Part shown: positions 40,980-49,470 of the stretch, one piece after another
How the letters are laid out: each line of letters begins with the position of its first letter
Position numbering within the stretch: the stretch's first letter is position 1
Source of the DNA: Candidatus Saccharicenans sp.
GTDB lineage: Bacteria > Acidobacteriota > Aminicenantia > Aminicenantales > Saccharicenantaceae
Assembly: GCA_030017715.1 (NCBI GenBank)
Contig: JASEIU010000003.1
Location: 310,001-374,000, forward strand
Length of the DNA stretch: 64,000 nucleotides
Direction of reading: 5' to 3'
The notes under the pieces: generated by a model
What the model was told of the DNA's origin: nothing
The model's database searches: none
Seen by the model: only the letters and a program-made list of their open reading frames with translations
Made by a program: the position numbers and the translations under genes

Positions 40980-42893
40980 CTAAACTTTAGCATTATAACC
41001 AGGTTTGTATGTTGGTAATATCTCTTTAAGAATCTCTACTATTTGTAATTTATCAGCAGAATTAGAACTTATTTGAATAAGATAATCTATTTTGTTTAAT
41101 AGCCACTCTTCATCTTTACCATTAAAGCTTTTTTCTTTATCAACTGATCTTGCTTTGAATATTTTTGGATGCTCAGTTGGTTCCGACCCCTCTTCAGCCC
41201 CGAGCAATTCCTCAAATAATTTTTCTCCCGGCCTTAAACCTGTAAACTCAATCTGAATATCTACATCGGGTTCCAATCCTTTGAGCCTTATCATTTCTTT
41301 TGCCAGGTCTGCAATTTTAATTGGCTCTCCCATGTCAAGGATAAAAACCTCGCCGCCATTACCTGAAGCCGCCGCTTGAAGCACAAGTATAACCGCCTCA
41401 GATGTGGCCATAAAATATCTCTTCATCTCAGGATGAGTAACCGTGACCGGGCCACCTTTTTTTATTTGTTCCTCAAAAATAGGTATTACGCTTCCACGAC
41501 TTCCAAGCACATTGCCGAATCTGACTGAAATAAATTTAGTAGTGTTCAATTTATTTACAACTTTTAGCATTTCTTCGCTGACCCTCTTGCTCGCTCCCAT
41601 AACGCTCGTCGGATTTATGACTTTATCTGTCGAAATATTTACAAACTTTTCTACCTTATGTTTTATTGATAACTCTGCTAGATTTTTAGTGCCGAGCACA
41701 TTCGTCTTTATAGCCTCTTCAGGGAATTCCTCAATTATTGGGACGTGCTTGTAGGCCGCCGAGTGGATAACTACACCCGGATTGCATTGCTTAAAAACCA
41801 TATCAAGCTTAGCTTTATCACGGATGTCTGCCACAACGGGGATTACTTCAATTTCTTTCTTTGGTAATTTGTTTATTAAATAAAATAATTCAGTCTCGTC
41901 AATATCCAGAGCGGCAACTTTCTCTGGCTTAAATTGAAGGACAGTTCTTACTATTTCTGAACCAATCGAGCCACCAGCCCCAGTGATCAGAATACATTTT
42001 CCGTTTATAAACTCGCTTATTTTTTGAAAATCTGTAGAAACAGGTTCCCGGGAGAGAAGGTCTTCGATTCTAATCTCTTTAATATCTCTAAGTCCAACAT
42101 TACCGTCAACGAGCTCAAGGATGCCGGGCAAAACTCTTATTTTTTTCTTCCACTCAGCCTGTCTTATTTGATCAAGGATCTTCCTGATTTCTGTAGAATC
42201 AGCGCTCGGGATAGCAATCAATATCTCATCTATGTGATTGCCTTTAAGAATATCCAGTATTGCTGTTCTATTTCCCAGAACCTTTATTCCATTTATCTTC
42301 AACCCTTGTTTCGCCGGATCATCATCGACAAAGCCAACCGGAACATAGGGCGACTTCGGATTGCTTATCATTTCATTTACGATGCTATTCCCGGCTTCGC
42401 CTGCCCCGATTATTAGAACCCTTAACTTCCCCTTTTCCAGTTTCCTCCCTTTACTAATATATTCTCTATAAACCCTCTTTGAGACCCTCAGCATCATCAT
42501 TAAAGAATAAGTGAGTATAAAATCAATTAATAATACAGACCTTGGTATGCCGCCTATATAAGGGCTCTCCCTGAATATCAAGAATATGCTTGAAAGCATT
42601 CCTGTTGAAAGAATGACGGCTATAGTTAGCCTGGCAAGATCCAGGACACTAAAGTATCTCCAGGAAAAATTGTACATTCCGAAGATATAGAGTAACGCAA
42701 CTCTTATGATTATCGCTGTCATCAAATAAAAAGGATATCGGAGTTGGTATTGCTCCGGTATCAGAGCATCAAACCTCAGCCAGAATGATGCATACAAAGA
42801 AAAAGCTATTATGATTATGTCCGATATTAAAAAGAAAGCGCGTCTTTTCCATACAGTTACAGAAAACAATCTGCTCAGTATCTTCCGGTCCAT
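40980..42893 (-). CDS. UDP-GlcNAc 4,6-dehydratase, membrane type (PglF/WbpM/CapD family)
   Basis: N-terminal TM helices, two Rossmann domains (VLIIGAGEAGNSIVNEM; ILITGAGGSIGSEIVRTVL), INPTSVMGASKRVSEEM. Confidence 0.92.
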   Translation of the reverse strand: MDRKILSRLFSVTVWKRRAFFLISDIIIIAFSLYASFWLRFDALIPEQYQLRYPFYLMTAIIIRVALLYIFGMYNFSWRYFSVLDLARLTIAVILSTGMLSSIFLIFRESPYIGGIPRSVLLIDFILTYSLMMMLRVSKRVYREYISKGRKLEKGKLRVLIIGAGEAGNSIVNEMISNPKSPYVPVGFVDDDPAKQGLKINGIKVLGNRTAILDILKGNHIDEILIAIPSADSTEIRKILDQIRQAEWKKKIRVLPGILELVDGNVGLRDIKEIRIEDLLSREPVSTDFQKISEFINGKCILITGAGGSIGSEIVRTVLQFKPEKVAALDIDETELFYLINKLPKKEIEVIPVVADIRDKAKLDMVFKQCNPGVVIHSAAYKHVPIIEEFPEEAIKTNVLGTKNLAELSIKHKVEKFVNISTDKVINPTSVMGASKRVSEEMLKVVNKLNTTKFISVRFGNVLGSRGSVIPIFEEQIKKGGPVTVTHPEMKRYFMATSEAVILVLQAAASGNGGEVFILDMGEPIKIADLAKEMIRLKGLEPDVDIQIEFTGLRPGEKLFEELLGAEEGSEPTEHPKIFKARSVDKEKSFNGKDEEWLLNKIDYLIQISSNSADKLQIVEILKEILPTYKPGYNAKV

Positions 42894-42927
42894 TAATATT
42901 TATCCCCTTCCACTAACATTATGAGGA

Positions 42928-44061
42928 TTATTTTCTTTGCACCTTCTTTATAACCTGAACAACTCTTTCAATGTCTTCATCGCTCATAGCCGAGCCAGAA
43001 GGAAGGCATAGTCCATTTTTGAATATCATCTCAGAGACACCGCTGCCAATAAATTCGCAATCTTTGAATACCGGCTGCATATGCATCGGCTTCCAAAGAG
43101 GTCTTGATTCAATATTTTCTTCTTCCAATGCCAATCTTACATCTTCCCGCGTAGCTCCAAATTCTTTCTCATCTATTACTATGCAGGTAAGCCACCTGTT
43201 GCTTTGTCCCCAGGGAGTTTCGGGCTGAAATGATATGCCTGGCAGGTCGGATAATAGTTCTTTATATTTTTCAAAAATATACCTTCTTTTTTCAACTCTT
43301 TCCTTCAATACCTTTAGCTGGCCCCTTCCAATAGCTGCTAATATATTGCTCATTCTATAATTGTAGCCAATTTCTGAATGCTCATAATGAGGAGCAGGAT
43401 CCCTTGCCTGGGTAGCCAGTTTTCTTGCATGATCAATAAGATCTTTCTGCTCTGAAACCAGCATCCCCCCTCCAGAGGTTGTAATTATCTTATTCCCATT
43501 GAATGAAAATACTCCCAATAATCCAAATGTTCCCAATGAGCGGTTTTTATAAGTAGCTCCAAGAGCTTCTGCCGCATCTTCTATAACAGGTATGCCATAT
43601 TCATTGCAAATATCTAAAATGGGATTTAAATTAGCAGGCTGTCCATAAAGATGAACCACCACTACGGCTTTAGGTAATATTCCTTTCTTTTCCTTATTTT
43701 TTATGGTTTCAGCAACTAAATCGGGATCAATATTCCAGGATGCTTTTTCGCTGTCTATAAAAATCGGTTTTCCCCCGAGATAAACAATAGGGTTGGCACT
43801 TGCGGAAAAGGTTAAAGATGAAACAATTACTTCATCCCCCGTTTTTACTCCAGATAAAATAAGAGCAAGATGTATAGCTGCAGTTCCTGAGCTCAAAGCA
43901 AGAGAATATTTAGCTCCAACAGCTTTTGAAAACTCTTGCTCAAAGGCATCAACCATTGGCCCCAACGGAGCTATCCAGTTTGATTCGAAAGCCTCCTTTA
44001 TCAATTCTAATTCAGTCCCGCTCATATGAGGTGGAGATAGAAAGATTCTTTTATTCTTCAT
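42928..44061 (-). CDS. DegT/DnrJ/EryC1/StrS aminotransferase (PglE-like)
   Basis: RIFLSPPHMSGTELELIKEAFESNWIAPLGPMVDAFEQEF; IEDAAEALGATYKNRSLGTFGLLGVFSFNGNKIITTSGGGML. Confidence 0.92.
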   Translation of the reverse strand: MKNKRIFLSPPHMSGTELELIKEAFESNWIAPLGPMVDAFEQEFSKAVGAKYSLALSSGTAAIHLALILSGVKTGDEVIVSSLTFSASANPIVYLGGKPIFIDSEKASWNIDPDLVAETIKNKEKKGILPKAVVVVHLYGQPANLNPILDICNEYGIPVIEDAAEALGATYKNRSLGTFGLLGVFSFNGNKIITTSGGGMLVSEQKDLIDHARKLATQARDPAPHYEHSEIGYNYRMSNILAAIGRGQLKVLKERVEKRRYIFEKYKELLSDLPGISFQPETPWGQSNRWLTCIVIDEKEFGATREDVRLALEEENIESRPLWKPMHMQPVFKDCEFIGSGVSEMIFKNGLCLPSGSAMSDEDIERVVQVIKKVQRK

Positions 44062-44062
44062 A

Positions 44063-44698
44063 TCATAAATTCTTTATAATCCTGGCGGGATTGCCATAGG
44101 CCAAAACGCGAGGCGGAATATTACTTACGACTACGCTGCCTGCACCAATCTGGCTCCATTCTCCTATTTCTACATTTGGAATTACGATGCTCCCAATCCC
44201 AACGAAGGCACCTTCCCCAACTCTGACACCACCGGCCATATGAACACCAGGGGCGATATGACAGAAATCTCCTATTTCGCAATCATGATCAATTGAGCAT
44301 GCTGTGTTTATTATGCAATGATTTCCTATTTTTGTGTTCGTCTGAATTATTGCTCCTGCAAAAACTACTGTGCCGTCTCCTATTTTAACTTTATCATCAA
44401 CAAAGGCTTTCGGATGAATCAGCTTTAAATAGCTAATATTATTCAGCCCAGATATTTTCTCAAATACTCTTTTTCGAATACTATTATCACCGACTGCAAT
44501 TATAAAATACCCATCATCAAATGCAATCTCATTTAATGGACCCAATATAGGTACATCCAATAAACAGCTCCCCTTTTTGTTTAAATCATCGTCAAATATT
44601 CCTGTTACACGATAATTTAATGCCTTTATTGTGGATATAACAACTTTCGCCTGGCCTCCCGCCCCTATTATGTATATTTTATGCATTTTCTTCTCCAA
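44063..44698 (-). CDS. Sugar O/N-acetyltransferase (PglD/NeuD family)
   Basis: KIYIIGAGGQAKVVISTIKAL; hexapeptide repeats ...IINTACSIDHDCEIGDFCHIAPGVHMAGGVRVGEGAFVGIGSIVIPNVEIGEWSQIGAGSVVVSNIPP. Confidence 0.92.
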   Translation of the reverse strand: MEKKMHKIYIIGAGGQAKVVISTIKALNYRVTGIFDDDLNKKGSCLLDVPILGPLNEIAFDDGYFIIAVGDNSIRKRVFEKISGLNNISYLKLIHPKAFVDDKVKIGDGTVVFAGAIIQTNTKIGNHCIINTACSIDHDCEIGDFCHIAPGVHMAGGVRVGEGAFVGIGSIVIPNVEIGEWSQIGAGSVVVSNIPPRVLAYGNPARIIKNL

Positions 44699-45293
44699 AC
44701 TTTGGAGCAGTTACATGATCTCTTGCCGAAATTCCTTCCATTTTTAATACTTTAATAACTGTAAATAATATGATTTTTAAATCTAACCAAAAGCCAATAT
44801 TATCAACATACCAAACATCAAATTTGAATTTATCTTCCCAGGAAATCGCGTTCCTTCCATTGACCTGGGCCCAACCTGTCATTCCAGGCTTAACTTCATG
44901 TCTTCTTGCCTGCTCAGGGGTATATCTATCTAAATATTCCATCAGGAGAGCACGTGGGCCAACCAAACTCATATCTCCTTTGATCACATTCCATAATTCT
45001 GGCAATTCATCAAGGCTGGTCTTCCTCAGAAATTTTCCAAACGTTGTCAGCCTATATTCATCAGGTAATAGATTCCCATTTTTATCCCTTATATCCTTCA
45101 TAGTTCTGAATTTATAAATAACAAATGGCCTGGCAAGGAATCCCGGTCTCAATTGTTTGAAAATAACAGGATTGCCATCTGTCAGCCATATGCAAAACCA
45201 AATAATTCCAATTATTGGTAATACGCACAAAGCTAAAGGCATAGATATTAACAGGTCAAGATATCGTTTGTAATTTTTAGCATATTTATTCAC
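44679..45293 (-). CDS. Initiating sugar-1-phosphate transferase (PglC-like, bacterial sugar transferase)
   Basis: PVIFKQLRPGFLARPFVIYKFRTMKDIRDKNGNLLPDEYRLTTFGKFLRKTSLDELPELWNVIKGDMSLVGPRALLMEYLDRYTPEQARRHEVKPGMTGWAQVNGRN. Confidence 0.94.
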   Translation of the reverse strand: MNKYAKNYKRYLDLLISMPLALCVLPIIGIIWFCIWLTDGNPVIFKQLRPGFLARPFVIYKFRTMKDIRDKNGNLLPDEYRLTTFGKFLRKTSLDELPELWNVIKGDMSLVGPRALLMEYLDRYTPEQARRHEVKPGMTGWAQVNGRNAISWEDKFKFDVWYVDNIGFWLDLKIILFTVIKVLKMEGISARDHVTAPKFGEENA

Positions 45294-45342
45294 GGAAGTT
45301 TTTAAAAATGATCAATTGATCTAGAATCTATGAATAAAATAG

Positions 45343-46392
45343 TTATTCAGCAAATTCTCCGGTGTCGACCCATTCCTTTTTTAGGATGCTCCAAAAGTCT
45401 TCGGCCAGGCCGCGAAGCACGTAGTCATAGGGAAGCCAGCCGTAGCCTCGCTCTCCCCAGTAGGTGCCCCAGGAATTGCGGATGAGAAGGGCACCTCTGG
45501 TCTTCTGCTTGCTGATTTTATTGGTAATTTCCAATTTGTCGGCGTAGCCAACAGCCATCACCGCATGGCCGCCTTCCAGGCGCTCGCGGGTTGAGGGGAA
45601 GGGAATGCGGCCGTCAGCCTCGGCCTGCTCTACCGAGCTGTAGACCGAAAAGCCGAAGATGAACGGCAGGCCCTTGGCTAAGTAGCCTTTCAGGCTATGG
45701 AGGACCTCATCGGGGCGGGAGCCGGCCGGGTCGTGGCGGAAGTACTTTATCGTCTGGAAGTTCTGGGCAAAGGCATAGCAGAAGGCGGGCGGTTCGCGGT
45801 CGAAGGAGCTGGAATCGTCGGTATACGGCCAGTAGGATTCGGGCGGCACGCCGAACAGCACCATCGCCCCCATGGTCGTGCGGAGGTAAGCGCCGGTATC
45901 GCCGCGGAGCTTCATCAGGTTGCGGGTGACCTTATAGAGGAAAAGACGGGAGGCATCGAGATGACGTCCGAAGGCACGCCGCTCATAGTATTCGATAAGG
46001 CCAACGCCGGCATGAGCTGTGCAGGAGCCGAGGGCACCCTGGTCTTCCACCGGCGAGCAGTATTCGCGAAGGTCAACTGAAGCGGGAAGGGATGAGGCCT
46101 CGACTCTGCGGCTGGGCGGCACGTAGGCAAGGGTTTCGCCGGGAGGAGGAAAGGGCCCTTTTATACCCTCATCCAGGATAGGCCGGATTTCCTCGTGGGC
46201 TTCGTGATAATCTCGGAAGTCCGGTCGGTCGGGCAGCCAGCCCATGCCCCGATTTATCGACGGGATACAGGCTGAAACTGGATCTGGATAAGGACCGCTT
46301 TCGAGTTCAATGGCTCTTTCCCCGATGACCGGGGTGAGGCCAGGATTCTGAAGTCCCCTTCTGGTTGCCTTTCTTTTTGGTTCCCCTGACAT
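45343..46392 (-). CDS. C1 (papain-like) peptidase family protein
   Basis: SVDLREYCSPVEDQGALGSCTAHAGVGLIEYYERRAFG; GGHAVMAVGYADK; LLIRNSWGTYWGERGYGWLPYDYV. Confidence 0.9.
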   Translation of the reverse strand: MSGEPKRKATRRGLQNPGLTPVIGERAIELESGPYPDPVSACIPSINRGMGWLPDRPDFRDYHEAHEEIRPILDEGIKGPFPPPGETLAYVPPSRRVEASSLPASVDLREYCSPVEDQGALGSCTAHAGVGLIEYYERRAFGRHLDASRLFLYKVTRNLMKLRGDTGAYLRTTMGAMVLFGVPPESYWPYTDDSSSFDREPPAFCYAFAQNFQTIKYFRHDPAGSRPDEVLHSLKGYLAKGLPFIFGFSVYSSVEQAEADGRIPFPSTRERLEGGHAVMAVGYADKLEITNKISKQKTRGALLIRNSWGTYWGERGYGWLPYDYVLRGLAEDFWSILKKEWVDTGEFAE

Positions 46393-46464
46393 TAAATAAT
46401 TTCTCCTTTCATTCAGGATGAGAAATTTATGTTTTTTGCTATTACGGCTTTGTGTGTCACGGGC

Positions 46465-46842
46465 TCAGTAACCTGAAAGAATTAATATGCCGGTGATTAA
46501 AATTCTAATTGAGATGACGATGACTGCCAGAATGACCGCGGCTGTGGCCAGCACCCGGAGGGATTTTTCTATGATTGACATGCTGTTCCAGCGCGGGGAG
46601 AAGGCGAAGAAGCGGCGGCTGCAGCCATCGCACTCGTAGTGGCGAAGTGGGAGCACGAACGACACGGCTTTCTGCCACAGGCGGCGCGGCCGGCGTTCCA
46701 GGCGCTGGCCGCAGTGAGGGCATTCGTGGTCGCCGAGCTGGCGCGGATAAATTCTGATTCCTTTTATCTTCATCGGGCTAAATCCACGGAGTGGAGTGAA
46801 GCCGGGCAGCGCGCCGACGCTGAATAATATATGAACAGACAT
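46465..46842 (-). CDS. Small membrane protein with zinc-ribbon-like CxxC pairs
   Basis: Likely start ~46773 (MKIKGIRIYPRQLGDHECPHCGQRLERRP...HYECDGCSRRFFAF), C-terminal TM VLATAAVILAVIVISIRILITGILIL. Confidence 0.65.
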   Translation of the reverse strand: MSVHILFSVGALPGFTPLRGFSPMKIKGIRIYPRQLGDHECPHCGQRLERRPRRLWQKAVSFVLPLRHYECDGCSRRFFAFSPRWNSMSIIEKSLRVLATAAVILAVIVISIRILITGILILSGY

Positions 46843-46998
46843 TCATATATTGAATCATCCGACAGAGCCAAGCTGGCCTCTGCGCGAAACGATCGCTTGC
46901 GGAGAGGCCGGGATTCTGACCTGGAAATAAAATCCGGATAGATTTCATCGCCACGGCCAGCTCTGGAAAATTGATAACTTTTCCGCTCTGCTGTCATT

Positions 46999-47391
46999 TC
47001 AATCGCCCGGGGATGCGGATTTGCTTTTGGAGTCGGCATCGTCAGTCAGAAACCAGTTGGCCCACTTTCCGGCTTCGAGCACCATGGCATTCCAGCCGAA
47101 GCCAAAGCCGAAGGCTACACAGAAGAGGCGGAAATAAGCCTCGAAGGCAGTAGCAGCTGTCTCTTCTGGTCCGCCGGGCTCGACCTTAAGCTGCGGGAAG
47201 AGCACCAGCGTCAGGATGATCCCGAGGATGAAGGTCGCTAAGGCCGAGTAGAAATAGCGGCGGTCGAAGCTCTGGACTTCACCCTGGCGAAGCTTGCGCA
47301 GCCACGGAATGAGCGAGCGGGCGACCACACCCAGAAAAAGCCCGACAATCTTGATGGCGAAAGTTAAGCTCATCATCTCTCCTTCAACCAA
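46999..47391 (-). CDS. Small membrane protein of unknown function
   Basis: Two hydrophobic segments near the N-terminus, hydrophobic C-terminal half; located between and co-directional with neighbouring small genes. Confidence 0.6.
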   Translation of the reverse strand: MVEGEMMSLTFAIKIVGLFLGVVARSLIPWLRKLRQGEVQSFDRRYFYSALATFILGIILTLVLFPQLKVEPGGPEETAATAFEAYFRLFCVAFGFGFGWNAMVLEAGKWANWFLTDDADSKSKSASPGD

Positions 47392-47481
47392 CAGTAACCA
47401 ACAGGGGCCATCATACGGTGTCTCGCTTTTTACCCCTTCTTCTCTCTTATGCTGTCCGGGGACACTCTACAGTGTCCTTAG

Positions 47482-47775
47482 CTACTCAGGCTTGACTTCA
47501 AATATTACTGTACCTCCGCCCGTCAGCTGGCAGGGGTCAAGGCACTGGAGGTAAGCCACCTCCCCTTCCCTGGCCAGGCCCAGCTCGACCGGGCTGACCC
47601 CTCGGCTCAGGGCGACGTAATAAGGCATCAGAGAGGCCAGCGAATGCAGGCAGACCGGAGCGGTGCAGGTTAGCTTGAACCCATCGACTACCCTGAAAGA
47701 ATCCCCGACCCTGTACACCGGGCAGTGTCCTTTTATTTGCTCTACCCGGACAATCAGGCTGGATTTATCGCTCAT
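47482..47775 (-). CDS. TIGR04076 family protein
   Basis: IVRVEQIKGHCPVYRVGDSFRVVDGFKLTCTAPVCLHSLASLMPYYVALSRGVSPVELGLAREGEVAYLQCLDPCQLTGGGTVIFEV. Confidence 0.75.
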   Translation of the reverse strand: MSDKSSLIVRVEQIKGHCPVYRVGDSFRVVDGFKLTCTAPVCLHSLASLMPYYVALSRGVSPVELGLAREGEVAYLQCLDPCQLTGGGTVIFEVKPE

Positions 47776-49470
47776 CTGAGCCTTGCGGTTGATTCGGGAT
47801 TAATCCTATTCAAGGTTCGAACTTTATGTTTTTCTTAATTTTCGGGTCGTTCTTCCCGGCAGGCAGAGACGTATGCCCGGAGTCCTGCTGTGGTATTCGG
47901 GCAATTGTTCCGGGCCACGATCAAGGGAAAATTGGGGAATGAGTATTGTGTCCCCCGTTTTATAAATCATTGATATTTAATATGGATAAACGGCGGGCAA
48001 AAGACAGGCTACCGCCCCTGCAGGCACGCAGCCGCAAAGAGAAAAGCCGCCTTCTTTAAGGCGCATTTTTATCTATTCAGACTCAAAGGAGCCGATTTGA
48101 GACAACACTTGCGGCAAATCCTGGCTGATGATTTAGCTTCAGGGGAAAACGGCAGCCGGAATAAGAGGCATTGTGAGGAAAAAAGCGGGAATTCCGGGTG
48201 GAAAAGCCACGACCATCAGATTTAACAGATGCCCGAGCAAAAGAACCGGAAGAAGCGCCGTAAGCCGGGGCGGCGATAGGAGAGTTAGCGAGGGCAGCCG
48301 AAGAAGACAGGGCCGCCGGCAATATAAATTCTATGGATAGATTTGCAGCCGCCAGAAAGCAGGATGTAACGGCGAACGAGGGCTTCGGCCAGGAATTCGG
48401 CTGCCAATTATCCGGGAGAGCGCGAAATGCCTTTTTGGCTCCCGAGTTTAGCTTTGCTTCATCTTTACGAAGTACTATTTCACTTCTTTCTCTTCCCATT
48501 CTCATTGAGAACCCCGAGCTTTCTCAACGCTACGTAACTAATCCACTAACTTCTCAGATAATAAAACCAGGGAGAATGAGAACCAGACTTCTCAAGCTCT
48601 CTTCATTCAAGTCGGCTTTCTCAGGCTCCCTGGTTCCAGAGAACGATTTTAATATTTATAAATTTTCGGCCTTTTTGTCAAGGAGTTATACCACAAAGTT
48701 TGATATTTTTCTACAAAAAAACGTCAGGCTGCACTGGCCAATCTCTGTCCCCACTTAAAACCGCTTTTTTTATTCGGGGAGCTTTCTTTTTTCGGCATTT
48801 TCGGGCCATTTCCAGATTTGGTTTGAGCCCGCCGACCTCCCGGTACCCAATAGGCCGCCAAAAATATGCCTTAGCCTGGAAACAATGCCGCCAGCAGCGT
48901 TTGATGACAACAGCTATGCCTGTTTATTTTTCTTATTTAAGACAAGAGCGGCCAAAATATTTCTGTTTTATCCATATCGTTGAGTCAGCGCACGTCTTAT
49001 TTTGTTTGCCGATCGAATCTGCGCTCTTAAAGACTGGAAGGAGCGCCGGCCAGCGGTAAGGTCGGATGTGCTGACACTGATAAAGATAGCCGGTGGGTTT
49101 TCGCAATTTTCAACATAAAATAATACGCGAAGGAGCAGTTATTCAACCGAGACATATCTGGCCAGCCTGCCTGAAGGCTGAGACTTGAACGAATTAATAG
49201 AGGGGCTTAGATATTATTCCAACGCCTCTGCTTTTCCGGCGCCGTCGCGGCCGAAACGAGTTTCATGTCAACCGGGCCGATAGAGGCGGGCGAGTTCGCG
49301 TCCCGGGTCAGGAATTAGTTCACCCCATAGCCAGGATAGAAGGTCTTTTGCGGAAAGCTGGAATTATTCCACGAGTTCTTAAATGGCGAAGCCCCGGTCA
49401 AGGCAAGAATCGAGCAGGTTTCAGTATGGCCGCGGTCTTTGATGCTTTTGATGCTCGATAACGATAACGG

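Noticed and set aside
48083-48758. 140-141 aa ORFs on both strands in the 47.8-49.5 kb gap
   Set aside because: Overlapping opposite-strand ORFs with no signal, domain or operon context; treated as non-coding.
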